In this document: positions 22,352 to 33,317 of the stretch, one piece after another
How the letters are laid out: each line of letters starts with the position of its first letter
Position numbering within the stretch: the stretch's first letter is position 1
Origin: Sciurus carolinensis
Taxonomy: Eukaryota; Chordata; Mammalia; Rodentia; Sciuridae
Reading direction: 5' to 3'
NCBI RefSeq assembly: GCF_902686445.1
Contig: NC_062213.1
Span: 61,508,991 to 61,572,990, forward strand
DNA length: 64,000 nt
Notes under the pieces: model-generated
What the model saw: only the letters and a program-made list of their open reading frames with translations
What the model was told of the DNA's origin: nothing
The model's database searches: none
Translations under genes and position numbers: made by a program

Positions 22352-23769
22352 GATTTAAAAAAAAAGACCTGTGTTTCCGTCTTACTCTGGGCCCCAAATT
22401 TTATGTAGCCAGACCTGTTTTGAGGATTTGAGGTAAGAGATGTGTGTGAGTAAAACAGTCCTCTGAGAACATCCCTGGAAGATGGACAGTTCCTATGGTG
22501 TATGACACTTTTGCATACCAGCTATCCCATCATTAATAATCTAAGGTATGGAGTTTGTCAAGGGTTTTCTCTGTTCAGACCAGGAAGTCCTTCAGGTTCA
22601 CTAACCTTATAGTGAGTCATGGGATCATTCCCAGCAGTTCTTTCATCAGCTTCTCCTCTCCCTCCCCTTTCCCCAACTCGCCCCTCTCACCAGGCCACAA
22701 GCGTGGAATTCCCCACCACCATGTCAGTATCAGAGTATGCCAAGACAGAAAGCAAGAGCACACATAAATAAAACTGTGAAATTAGATACTCTAGACTAGC
22801 TTAAATTCAAAATAGACAGGAGCACTCCATTCTAGTAGGAAATGAAGACAGTCTTTAGTTTTAGCTTAGATGGTGTTGGGAGGGAAGAGAGGGGACAGAA
22901 CCCAGAGAGAGTGGATGTTTAAGGGTATGTGGTATAAAGCAGGCAGCAGAGCAGGAAGTTGAAGAAGGAATGTAAACATCTCCTGAAGATTCAACAACAG
23001 CACTCCCTCATCTCGGGGCCCAAAAATGGCTCCTTGGGCTCTCCTGGTCATAGAGGAGCAAGAAGGTAAAGAGGAGACTATGAGTACTAGGCTGCCCTCT
23101 GCTGGCCTCCTGCAGGAAGTGTCCTGTGAGCACAGTCTGGCAAGGTCTCATGGGTTTTTCCAAAATGATGGATAAATAGCAAGGGAGCCAGGAATGGTAA
23201 GATGTAATAACCAACACATTCAACCCTACTTCTTTTAACACAACTAATACTAAGACTCTAAGGTACAACTGATTTGATAATTCAAGGGAAGAAAACAGCC
23301 TGACTCAGTTGGTGTTTACTGGATGAAGATTGTTCTTGAAGGACAGGAAGGATTCAGATGAGTAAGGGTGAAAAGGTAAAGGAGAAGAGAAATTAGAGGT
23401 GGAAGAAAGAGCTTTCAAAGACCCCTAGGGAGAAGAATAGAGAAGAATTTGAAACCAACTAATACTTTGAATGCTAAATAATGTTGATGGCTAAGTGAGG
23501 ACAATGTCTTTCCTGAGATAAATAAATAAATGAAGGCAATATCTAAAACGCAAAGAAGTTCTGAAGACAAGAGGAGGCACCTTAAAGGTAGACACGTTGG
23601 TCAGGAGGTCTCACTTTTCACACGTCTGAGAAATAGAGAGTAGACAGGCAGGAGGCAAAAATAAAAATCCCCCAAGGGAAGTGGTGATGTGATTAAGGTC
23701 CTTTCAGTGAAGAGTTAACCTTGGCCACCCATGAGTTTGTAAAACTCCCCTCATCCAGACCACATCAAG
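22352..23769. other. No recognised repeat or gene
   Basis: About 1.4 kb. It contains the upstream copy of a 36-base perfect duplication (23706-23741) that recurs inside an L1 3' UTR at 25594-25629. Confidence 0.5.
23706..23741 (+). repeat. Copy 1 of a 36-nt perfect direct duplication
   Basis: The 36 bases from AGTGAAGAGTTAACC to CATGAGTTTGTA are identical to 25594-25629. Here they lie in otherwise unassigned sequence, which makes this the likely donor. Confidence 0.9.
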
Positions 23770-23781
23770 ACTCAGGACATC

Positions 23782-23843
23782 TGAGCTGGGGCTCAGTGGT
23801 AGAGCTTTGCTACCATTTGTGAGACTCTGGGTTTGACTCAGCA

Positions 23844-23877
<34 letters not shown>

Positions 23878-23889
23878 CTATAAAACACA
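23782..23889 (+). mobile_element. ID SINE with (CA)n tail and TSD
   Basis: A short diverged ID ('gctggggctcagtggtagag', 'ctctgggtttgactcagcac') runs into a (CA)n tail (23843-23876). The repeat ACTCAGGACATC at 23770-23781 and 23890-23901 is a 12-base TSD enclosing both, so the CA run arose from the SINE tail. Confidence 0.92.
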
Positions 23890-24011
23890 ACTCAGGACAT
23901 CAGTCTCTGGGGGATGGGACCCGGGGAGTTCATGAATGCTGGTAGCTGTTTGTGATGGCTTACCTCAGGCTCCTTAGGGAAAGTAGTTGTGAAAAACTAC
24001 AGTTTGCTTTC

Positions 24012-24185
24012 TTCACAACAGTGATTCTCACACATTAGGGAGCTTAAGATACAGCTGGGTGTTTTTGAGTGTAAACAAAAGAGCTCATCTTTCAAGATAT
24101 TGATTCAGCAGGTCTGATTATGGTTTAGTAATCTGCATTTTAAACAAATCCCTCCCTTAACCCAGAGGATCCTTATATGGACAAT
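24012..24185 (+). mobile_element. MER5A-like DNA transposon, diverged
   Basis: 'acagtgattctcacacatta', 'ttgattcagcaggtctgatt' and 'aatctgcattttaaacaaat' follow the MER5 order. Confidence 0.65.
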
Positions 24186-24417
24186 TCTGGACCATAGGCT
24201 GTCTTGGTCCAGACAAGTTGTCTATAAAATGTTTCCTGAGCCAGGGGCTAACTCTAATGCAAACCCCTAGGCATCAGATCCAATCTCCCAGGACTTCAGA
24301 AGCTTTTGCCACCCAACTTTGAAAGAGTAGCTCTGATACTTTCAGTCCTGTCATGATTCTCTTTCATTCAGAAGCATTCGATACTCACATGGAGAGGGAG
24401 GATTTGAAAGATGCCCT

Positions 24418-24880
24418 GTCTTAGTCTTTTGGGGATACTATAATAAAACTAGAAATTGGGTGGCTAATAAACAAAGAAGTCTATTACTCACAGTTCTGTA
24501 GGCTAGAAAGTCCAAGATGAAGTTGCCAGAAGATTGGATGGTAAGGATCCCACTTCCTTGTTGATAGATAGATGGCCCCTTCTGATTGTGCCCTCACATG
24601 GCAGAAGGGACAAAGTGGTCCTCTGAGGTTTGCTTTTTTTTTTTTTTTTTTTTTTTTGCAGTGCTAGGGATTGAACATAGGATCCATGCATGCTAATCAT
24701 GCATCGTACCACTGAACTACATTCCCGACCTCTAAGGCCTTTTTTATAAGAACACTAATCCCATTCAAAAGAGCTGTGCCCTCAGGACCAAGTCACCTCC
24801 CACTGTCACACCTCCTAAAATCATAACATATGAATGGGAATGGGATGATAAAAACATTCAGACCTACCTTGAGCAAACAA
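24418..24880 (+). mobile_element. MaLR-type LTR interrupted by an ID SINE
   Basis: 'gtcttttggggatactataa', 'attactcacagttctgtagg', 'ctagaaagtccaagatgaag', 'ttgtgccctcacatggcaga', then after the insertion 'ttataagaacactaatccca', 'agtcacctcccactgtcaca' and 'aacatatgaatgggaatggg'. This is the typical order of an MLT1/MST-like LTR. Confidence 0.75.
24633..24730 (-). mobile_element. ID SINE, antisense, inside a MaLR LTR
   Basis: A poly(T) of about 23 precedes the inverted ID body ('gtgctagggattgaacatag', 'accactgaactacattcccg'). Confidence 0.88.
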
Positions 24881-25126
24881 GTTTGAGCTAGAACATAAAT
24901 CATCTTGGACCTCAGCCTGATATCTAACTGAAACTAAATCTGACCATTTCCATAAGCTTTGGCTTTTAAATGCATGAGGCAAGACCCCCTAACTTTCACA
25001 AGTGGAAGATCAGGTGGTAAGGGGCCACAGTCATTCTCAAGGCGAACTGAAACCAACAGTAATGGATGTAATGTAGTGAGACAGGACTCCGTGTGGGTTG
25101 AAAGGAACCAAGGATGCCTGAAATGA

Positions 25127-25404
25127 TTCATTCATTCAACAAAGGCTGAGTACCTACTTTGTGCCAGGCACCAGAATCCCAGCAGTGAAAAAAACCGATT
25201 CCTATCCTCCCACATTCTAGTAGGGAAAGACAGAAGATACTTTCAAATGGGAATAAGCTAAAAAAGAAATAATTGGGAAAGAGTGAGAAGGTAAGAGTAC
25301 CTACTGTAGGTAGGATGGTAAGGGAAAATTCTCCGTGAGGGTGATATTCCAACTAAGAACTGAAAGTCAAGGAGACAGGCATGTGAGGATCCAGGGGAAG
25401 TCTC
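25127..25404 (-). mobile_element. L2 3' region, antisense
   Basis: 'attcattcattcaacaaagg', 'ctgagtacctactttgtgcc', 'aggcaccagaatcccagcag', 'cattctagtagggaaagaca' and 'tgatattccaactaagaact' form the inverse L2 3' region. Confidence 0.85.
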
Positions 25405-25745
25405 ACTTACATGTAGAATCTAAAAGTGTCAAATTCATAGAAACAGAGAACGGTGGTCACCAGGAGCTGGGTGGTAAGGGAAGTGAGGGTAATATTATCA
25501 AAGCTACGAACTTTCAGTTATAAGATGAATGAGATCTGGAGATACAGTATGGTGACTCTGGTTAATAAAACTAAACTGTACACACGAATTTTAAGTGAAG
25601 AGTTAACCTTGGCCACCCATGAGTTTGTAGAAAGTAGATCATTAATGTTCTTGCCACAAAAAAAAGTAACTCAGTGAGCTGATAGACATGTTAACTAACT
25701 CCCAGTGACAAACCTTTGGTTTTGTGGGTAACTGCCAGACAATGC
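25405..25745 (+). mobile_element. L1 3' UTR fragment (old L1M type)
   Basis: 'tctcacttacatgtagaatc', 'acagagaacggtggtcacca', 'ggagctgggtggtaagggaa', 'ctggagatacagtatggtga' and 'attaatgttcttgccacaaa' follow the old L1 3' end. A 36-base block foreign to L1 interrupts it at 25594-25629. Confidence 0.8.
25594..25629 (+). repeat. Copy 2 of the 36-nt duplication, inserted in L1 3' UTR
   Basis: Identical to 23706-23741. The surrounding L1 3' UTR reads continuously if this block is removed ('cacacgaattttaagt' to 'gaaagtagatcattaatg'), so it is an insertion. There is no tail or TSD of its own, which argues against a retroposon. Confidence 0.85.
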
Positions 25746-25864
25746 CTTACACACTGACAGTTATATAATCTCTAGTAGATTCTCTGTATTTAACCCCAAG
25801 GTTAAAAATGCCCAGGTCTACTGTGGACTGATCTGATCCCAAAGAAAGAACTTAAAGGATTTGA

Positions 25865-26477
25865 TGTGGAGCACAGTGATAGGATGGGAGAGCAGTGACT
25901 GAGATTGCGAGTCTCTGATGACCTCATGGCTCCAGCATGCCCGATGCCTGGGAATGTTTCTATGCGAGGGCACAGGATGCTTAGCTGCTGTGGCAATGCC
26001 CTGCATGATGAGGCTCTGTGCAAGCACCCTATCAGCTCTGACCTTGATCTCAAGCACACAGCTCCCAGGAAGGAAGGAACTCATACTAGACAACCACAAA
26101 TGTTTCACCAGCTCTGCTTCTCCAGTTCCTGCCTGCCTTATGGTAACTTTTAACAAAGGACTTTCTTGAGAGCTACACAAAGCTCCTAACATTGCACTTT
26201 GTAACTGTGTATTGCAACTACCCAAAAGCTACATAGAATGTCCTAATTTCTGTAACTTTCTTGAATACAAAGAATAATGGTTACATAGTCTTTAACCTGA
26301 TAATGAGACATATATAAATAAACATTGCTGGCTTAACTCTAAATCTGCATCTCCATCAGAGAACAGAGCTACACCTGATTCCAGCTTAATCTTCAAAATC
26401 TGTGTCTGTGAATCTTTATTTTTAAATCCCCCTTACCCCTCACTGAACCCCAGAGTTTGGTCGCAATGATCACAACA
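25865..26477 (+). mobile_element. Solo ERV LTR (class II-like)
   Basis: It begins TGTGGAGCAC and ends CACAACA. The 6-base flanks ATTTGA (25859-25864) and GTTTGA (26478-26483) differ at one base and may be the TSD; 6 bases is typical of ERVK. A TATA-like 'catatataaataaac' lies near 26308, with an AATAAA in the same run. A pyrimidine-rich region and 'gagtttggtcgcaatgatc' lie near the 3' end. No internal coding sequence adjoins it, so it is a solo LTR. Several overlapping short frames in it are incidental. Confidence 0.65.
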
Positions 26478-26483
26478 GTTTGA

Positions 26484-26914
26484 CAAAGAGGGTTTCAATA
26501 TTGTTATTATCATGGCACCTCTGTGGCAGCAGATCAGGATACAATGGAGTACCATACCACATCTACAAGCAGGGGAATATATAGTAGGCTGCATGCCCCT
26601 ATAAAGCAGGTGGATTTCTTCATTTGTTGTATGAGTACTTCTTTACTTTATAGCCAAGGTCACTCTAATTCTCACATGAAGACTGGAGAGAAGGGAAGTG
26701 GCTAGTTTTCCCTCTTCATTTCCCTCATTATCACATTCTTAGAGTCCTTCTTATCTACTGCCTGAACAATGAGCTTCCCCAGGCTATCCCAACACTCTGG
26801 TAGGTGATTTCAAGTTTGGGAAGCTCCCAAACTTTTCCCTCCTTGTTCAAGATTCCTGCAAGTACATTGAGAAGGAGGGGGGGGAAATGTGATTATGAAT
26901 AGGTATCTGACTTT
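26484..26914. other. No recognised feature
   Basis: About 430 bases after the LTR with no recognised content. Confidence 0.45.
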
Positions 26915-27090
26915 GAAGCTTTGACAACCCCAGGTTTAATTTCACCTTTTTGGCAACTTATTGAAACAACCTAAGCCTTGTGTTCCACATCTGTTATGAG
27001 AATATCTTACTCATAGTGCTGTTGTGGACATTATATGAGAAAACGTAAATTATTTAACAGTAGTGAGCACATAATAGTAAATGAATATAT
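26915..27090 (+). mobile_element. MIR SINE, sense
   Basis: 'tttgacaaccccaggtttaa', 'ggcaacttattgaaacaacc', 'cttactcatagtgctgttgt' and 'acagtagtgagcacataata' follow the MIR order. Confidence 0.7.
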
Positions 27091-27164
27091 ATAATGCCAT
27101 ACTTACCAATAATTTTCATTTATCTAATTTTAATGTTGATAGACGTTAAACAGAAAATATCTTC

Positions 27165-27200
27165 TGGCCAGGTGCTGGGGTGCACACTTGTAATCCCAGT
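27165..27200 (+). mobile_element. B1-like fragment
   Basis: 'ggccaggtgctggggtgcac' and 'acttgtaatcccagtg' resemble a B1 5' end, truncated on its 3' side. Confidence 0.55.
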
Positions 27201-27667
27201 GAAAAATGTCTCTGGAATAGTCACACTGTAAGCTGTTATAGCCATTTGTATTTTAGTGTGAATGAAGAATCTATAATTGTTTTCCAAAGCTACACAAAGT
27301 TTGATTTAAAAGGAGAGAAAGAACAAAGGAAAGAGGAGAAAACCAGAGAAGAAAGGCCTCCAAGAGGAAAAGAAGTCTCTAAATCTTCGGTGTTCCAAGT
27401 TCTTTCAAACTCTTAATAAAGAAAGAAGCCTGTATTTAACCTGCCTTCCCTATACAACTGCATTTCAGTTTCTCTTCCAAAGAAGGATTCTGGCTAACCC
27501 ATCAGAGCAAAGACAGATTTGGAGTCACACCATTAGCACCTCAATGAATTAGTGGGTTGAGGTAATGATCATCAAGGCTGTTCATATTACAAAGAGAGAG
27601 AAAGTTGATAAAAGTATAACACACTACCATCTCTTAGTTATTTTCTGCTCTAAATTCAAGTCTAATT
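27201..27667. other. No recognised feature
   Basis: About 470 bases without a recognised element. A purine-rich patch lies at 27310-27380. Confidence 0.45.
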
Positions 27668-27745
27668 TTTTTTAAGTTAGGGATCAAACTCAGGGTCTTT
27701 CACTGGCTAAGCAAGTGCTGTATCACTTAGTCATCCCCAGGTCCT
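27668..27745 (-). mobile_element. ID SINE, antisense, diverged
   Basis: 'agttagggatcaaactcagg', 'ggctaagcaagtgctgtatc' and 'cttagtcatccccaggtcc' form an inverted ID. Confidence 0.82.
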
Positions 27746-27893
27746 CAAGCCTAATGTTAGACCTAACTACCAGTTTTAAGAAAATACAAAGAAAGGAGAA
27801 ACATTATAAGCATCAGAGAGGGAAGCAATCAGTGAAATCCAGACGATGGGAAACTCTATTGGAGAATTCATTTAGTTCTTCAAAAACAAATTG

Positions 27894-27948
<55 letters not shown>

Positions 27949-27951
27949 TAT
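27894..27951. repeat. Poly(A) run followed by (TA)n
   Basis: About 39 A followed by about 9 TA units. The element that gave rise to the A run was not identified. Confidence 0.95.
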
Positions 27952-28029
27952 GGAGGGGGAGAAAGAGAGAGAATGAGAGGAAACCTGTAGATTTAAAAAA
28001 TATTTAAGCAGTACCCTATCAGGACCAAG

Positions 28030-28408
28030 AAGTTCTCATTCTGAGAACATTCTGACCTTTACAATAAGCAGCAGCGCCCCTCCCCCCCCCTCCTGGCTGA
28101 TAATTCTGACAGTATGGCACCTATGGCGCCCACGGCTTCTCTTCCGGGACTACACTTTCCCGCCGGCGCAAACTTCACCTTCCCGACAGCGCGAATTTGC
28201 ACCCTATCAGGAACCCAGCAGAAGAACACAACCAACCAGGCTGCACCTCGTCATACCCTCATTCCCTCAGCATAAATACCCGTGAGAACAATAAAAATTT
28301 GCAGCTTGATCAGAATTCCTGTCTTGCTGTCTCTCCCTGCGTCTCTTGTCCATTCATTCCTTCTCTCTTAGGTTTGCCGCCCTCGTTGATGTCCCGCGGG
28401 TAGGGACA
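28030..28408 (+). mobile_element. ERV LTR, CpG-containing (ERVK/IAP-like)
   Basis: It contains 'cctatggcgcccacggcttc', 'actttcccgccggcgcaaac' (U3), 'agcataaatacccgtgagaa' (TATA-like), 'caataaaaatttgcagcttg' (poly(A) signal), a CT-rich U5 and an end near 'gtcccgcgggtagggaca'. The layout resembles rodent class II ERV LTRs. The 5' limit is uncertain and no TSD was fixed. Many CpGs survive, so it may be younger than the MaLR copies. Confidence 0.6.
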
Positions 28409-28719
28409 GTATCCCAACCAATATCATCTACATTCGGACATATAAAAATATCCTGACTCAGACAAAACCAAACTATAAAAGATTATGATAAAACCAGTGA
28501 AATTTAACTGGATATTTGATAGCTTCAAGGAATGCTAATAATTCTAAGTGCAACAATGGTATTATTTTTAAAGAGTCCTTATCTTTTTGAGATATAAACT
28601 GGAACATTTAATATTACATATATCTATATTTATAGATATTTATAAATACATATTTCACATGTACATAGATATGAAAGTATATTTAATATCTAGACTTGAT
28701 TCAAATAATACAGTGGAGA
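28409..28719. other. No recognised feature
   Basis: AT-rich, including a TATA/TAGA-rich patch at 28610-28680. Confidence 0.45.
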
Positions 28720-29100
28720 GATGGGGTTCAGGACATGCTACCCCAAAATATGACACCTGAACATTGAAGAAAATAGCAGAAACAGGAAATCCACTCTCAC
28801 CTTCCCCTCAGTCTTCTCTCCTGAAGCAGGCCTTAAGACATTCATTCAAAAGACGTCCTCCCTCTGAACAGAGGAAAGGAAAGTTTTATTTCAGAAGACA
28901 CAGGATCAGAGATAATTTGAACAACAGGCCTTGCTAAGTTCCCCTGACTTTATTAACATTAGATCATAACCTTTTGTCAGCCTATTTCTCCATAACCTTC
29001 CACTCATCATCAACTCTTAGCATAAAAATACATGGGTTTACCAATTTCTTTGGGTCCTTCATTCATTATGAATGTTCTTGAGGCACATAAATCATATTAA
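28720..29100 (+). mobile_element. Possible ERV LTR (class I-like)
   Basis: 'ggacatgctaccccaaaata' / 'tgacacctgaacattgaaga' resembles the start of several old mammalian ERV1 LTRs. The right part has a pyrimidine-rich stretch and ends near 'ggcacataaatcatattaag'. No matching copy exists in the window to confirm it. Confidence 0.38.
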
Positions 29101-29102
29101 GT

Positions 29103-29205
29103 AGGGCTGGAGTGTCACTCAATGGTACAGCACATGCACGTCATTCATGAAGCCCTGGGTTTGATCCCCAGCCCTACATATACACACATGCACACACACA
29201 ACTTA
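29103..29205 (+). mobile_element. ID SINE with CA-rich tail
   Basis: 'gtagggctggagtgtcactc', 'tggtacagcacatgcacgtc' and 'ctgggtttgatccccagccc', followed by a short CA-rich tail. Confidence 0.9.
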
Positions 29206-29559
29206 CATTAAATAATTTACCTTCTTTACTCCTTTAAGAGCCTCAGTCAGAACCTAGCTAGGATGCATGAGAAAAAGAATATTTCCCTCCTTTGCAGAAG
29301 TCTTTGTACTTTTAAGAAATAATTAAACAATGATAAAAAAACTAAAATAAAATCATAAATATTTTGAATAACTTTATAATTTTCCTTAAAGTTATGATTT
29401 CTACACACATTTCACTGACAACCAAGTGCTCCATGAGCTTGAGGCATTTAAAAGATGCACATGATAACAATAAAAATGACTAATATTTATTGATAACCTA
29501 TGCAATTTGACTAAAGTCAGACTAGGAAAATGCTAAACCAGAAGAAAACTGGCACCACT

Positions 29560-30797
29560 GCACTATAAGGAAAAAAATAAAAAATAAGAAAAAACAGATA
29601 AAACCACAGCCAACACCACAGTGAATGGGGTAAAACTGAAAGCATTTCCTTTAAGATCAGGAACAAGACAAAGTTTTCGACTCTCATGATTTCTATTTGA
29701 TGTGGTACCAGAAGTTTGAGCCAGAGCAATTAGGCAAAAGAAAGAAATAAAAGGCTTACAAGAAGTAAAGAAAGAAGTCAAATCATCCCTGTTTGCAGAT
29801 GACATGATTCTATATGTACAAAAACCTAAAGACTCTACCAAAAGACTATTAGAACTGATAAAAAAAAATTTAAGAAAGTAGCAGGATTCAAAATCAACAT
29901 ATAAAAATCAGTATTTTTTTACACACCAATAATGAATCTTATGAGAAAGAAATCATGAAAGCAACACATTCACAATAGCCTCCCAAAAAAAACCTAGGAT
30001 AAACTAACCAATAAAGACCTCTACGATGAAAATTTGCAAACATTTATGAAAGAAATTCAAGAAGACACAAAAAATGTTAAGACCTCCCTTGTTCATGGAT
30101 TGGATATCTTCCAATGGACTTATGAAAGTTCCTGATTCAGGCAGAACAGCTCTTTAAAAGCTCTTTAGAAAATATCATCTGAGAAGTACCACAAGTTCTC
30201 TCTCATATGTGGAAACTAAAAAACTAAAATTTGAACTGAAACTGAAAAGTGATTACTAGAGATTGGGGAAGGGGATGAAGGGTGGTTGGATTTGATCAGA
30301 ACACACTAAAAAAAATGGTCATTGAACCCAAAGTGATCTACGAATTCAAGGCAATACCCATCAAAATACCAATGATATTCTTCACAGAACTAGAAAAAAT
30401 CCTGAATTCATATGTAAGTGCAAACACTCCAAATAACCAAAGCAATCCTGACCAAAAAGAGAAAGAAATAGCTGGAGGTATCACAACACCTGATTTGAAG
30501 ACATACCACAGAGTCACAATAACCAAAACCATGTGGTGTTATCATAAAAGCAGTCCAGTGAGAGATCCCAGAAATAAATCCACACATCTATAGCCTACTG
30601 ATTCTCCACAAAGCTTCCAAAACATAAATTGGAAAAAAGGACAGTCTCTTCAGTAAATGGTTCTGGGAAAATTATATATTCACATGCAGATTATTGAAAC
30701 TTGTTCCCATCTCTCACCCTATAAAAAAATCAACAGCCTGGGATGTAGCTCAGTGGTAGAGCACCTGACTACTGTGTTCAAGGCCCTGGGTTCAGGT

Positions 30798-30843
<46 letters not shown>

Positions 30844-31965
30844 CCCACATCAAAATGGATTTAAGACTTAAATACAAGACCTGAAACTGAAAACCAGAAT
30901 AAAACATAAGAAAAACGCTTGAAAACATTGGTACTTGCATGATTTTCTGAATGGAACCCCAAAACATAGGAATCCAAGGCAAAAATTGACAAATGAGATT
31001 ACATGAAACTAAAAAAACTTCTGCACGACAGAGGAAACACTCAACAGACTGAAGAGACAACCTATAGAATGGGAGAAAGTGTTTGCCAAATATTCCTCTG
31101 ACAGAGGGTTAATATCCAGAGTATATAAAGAATTCAAAAAACATAACAAAAAGCAAGTAACTCAGTTTAAAATGAACAAATGACCTGAATAGATATTTCT
31201 GAAAAAAGAAATACGAATTGCAAATAACATGAAAAAAATACTCAATGTCATCAGCCATCAGGGAAATGCAAATCCAAGCTACCATGAGATAACATCTACT
31301 CCAGTTAGAAAGACTATTAGTAAAAAAAAAAAAAAAAAAAATGCTCAGAAGGATATAGAGAAAAAGGTACTCATACACTGTTGGTGGGAATGTAATATTT
31401 TACAGAAAGTATGGAGAGCAATATGGAGGTTCTTTCAAAAACTAAAAATAGAACTACCATATGATCTACCTATCCTATTTCAGGGTATATATCCAAAGGA
31501 AACTAAATCAGCATACCAAAAAGAAACCTGCATGCACATGTTTCTTGCACCCTATTCACAATGACTAAGATATGCAATCAAGCTAGATGCCCATGAGAAA
31601 TAAATGGGTAAAGAAAATATGAGACATAGATTCACACACACAATGGAGTATTATTCAGCCATCAATTATGAAATCTTGACATTTGCAGCAAAATTGATGA
31701 AACTGGAGGACATTTATGTTAAGTGAAACAAGCCAGACATAGAAACACAAGTACCATGTGTTCTCTCTCATATGTAGAAACTAAAAAATTAGTTGACTTG
31801 AAAGTAAAAAGTGATGACTAGGGAGTGGGGGAAAGTTGAAGAGCAGTTGAATTTGATCAGCACAAACTGTATGTCTGTATGGAAATATGACACTGAATCC
31901 CATTAATATGTACAGCTAATAGATATTTATTTTAAAAATTTGTTTATATTTGAAAAACAGAAAAA
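29560..31965 (+). mobile_element. Older L1, ORF2 RT region to 3' UTR, mosaic
   Basis: From the left it encodes decayed L1 ORF2: the RT block with [12 protein letters not shown] and [11 protein letters not shown] (about 29780-29860), then [22 protein letters not shown] (30315-30405), EIAGGITTPDLKTYHRV (30465-30520) and the C-terminal IHCWWECNILQKVWRAIWRF (31375-31440). The 3' UTR follows to an A-rich end near 31965. Stops and frameshifts are frequent, so it is inactive. About 200 bases at 30108-30308 do not belong in ORF2 and include an L1 3' UTR-like segment. An ID SINE with a CA tail interrupts it at 30733-30842. It is clearly more diverged than the 33-38 kb L1. Confidence 0.9.
30733..30842 (+). 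mobile_element. ID SINE with (CA)n tail inside L1
   Basis: 'gcctgggatgtagctcagtg', 'gtagagcacctgactactgt' and 'aaggccctgggttcaggtgc' run into about 21 CA units (30799-30842). The last part of the ID body is replaced by the CA run. Confidence 0.92.
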
Positions 31966-32283
31966 GAAGGAAGGAGACACTCATTATGAGTCCCTTGAAT
32001 TTCTCTCTCCCCAAGTCCACCCTCAGCTGCTGAAGACCAAGGGGCTGGGTTTTATTTTTCAATCAATTCCCAGATCCTAGCAGAAGCCTAGAGAAGAGTA
32101 TCATGGATGAATGGATGGATGGGAAAAAATCGGAAAAAAATGAAACTACAGAAAGAGGGTGAAGGGTGAGATTCTGATATCTGAAACAGGGAGCAGGAAG
32201 CTGAGGTCAGTCTCCTGGACTTGCCAGGGAACAGTGAAGGAAAAAGATCTTCACCTGATCTACCTGAAGCCAAAATAGTAACC

Positions 32284-32327
<44 letters not shown>

Positions 32328-33183
32328 AAGAGAAGAAAGGAACTAGGAATGGTCTGTAGCCAGGAGGATGTGTGTTGCACCTTTCAGCTGATTTAGTCTC
32401 TCTTCTGCACAAGTCAGTTATCCCCATGTGAGTCTAACTGTAGAGCCTCTAAGGAAACCTAGCCTCCATGCCCAAGGGGCCAACAAAGAACTGGTGGCCC
32501 TAGGGAAGCTGAAGTCATACCCACAAAGTGGGGATGCTGCACTGCATGCTGGGGATGTCCATCCTTTGCATCACTGTTGACCTCACTCACCAGGGCAGAA
32601 AAAGGGCATACAGAGCTTGTTGGAGGAAGAAAGGGAAGCAGGGAATCAGTGTGCAAAAAAATAAACACTACTGTGACAACCAGATATTGTAGAAGGTAAG
32701 TATATCATATGGACAGTTTATCATATGCACATCTTGAAAATTTGCACTTACCAGAACCTGTTACAGATCCCTCTGCAATGTTTTCCTCAGTGCAAGCACA
32801 TAGCCATCTACTTACAGCTCAAAGCACCTTCATACTCAGCTGCAAAGCAAAATTGTCTGAGAGTGCTTAACTGTCAGCTTATGACTGATGTTCATCACCC
32901 TGGATTCCTTGATGCTTTCTTCAGCCATGACCCTGAGCAGCAGAAAGAGCTTCTGGTGTAACACTCGGGGCTTGGGACTATTCCACTGTCCATCAGGCTG
33001 AACACAAAGCCACTTATTCACAGATTTTCTGCAGCTTGCTTCCAGCCCTGCTTATGCCCAGACAAATGCACAGCTGGCACTGCTGCTTGGGAAGTCTTGG
33101 CTGCCTTCCAAGGTTTGTTTGTTTGTTTGTTGGGGGGAGGGGTGGTTGGTTGGTTTGATTGGTTTATTTTTGTGTGTTTTTTC
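31966..33183. other. No recognised gene; one CA repeat
   Basis: About 1.2 kb between two L1 elements. It holds the CA run at 32284-32323, and a GTTT/GGTT-rich patch at 33113-33175 next to the minus-strand L1 tail. Short frames show no recognisable domains. Confidence 0.45.
32284..32323. repeat. (CA)n microsatellite
   Basis: About 20 uninterrupted CA units. Confidence 0.97.
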
Positions 33184-33317
33184 TTTTTTTTTTTTTTTAT
33201 TTTATTACATTTACATAGGGTAATGATGTTTATTTTATTTTTCCCCTCCCCCCACCCTTCCCACCCCTCTTTTCCCTCTACACAGTCCTTCTTTCCTTCA
33301 TTCTTGCCGCTGTCCTT

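Noticed and set aside
25818..26225. 135-codon minus-strand ORF
   Set aside because: It lies inside a solo LTR in antisense, overlaps other open frames on both strands and shows no domain signature.
30282..30593. 103-codon ORF as a novel small protein
   Set aside because: The residues [10 protein letters not shown] and the GGITTPDLKTY block identify it as L1 ORF2.
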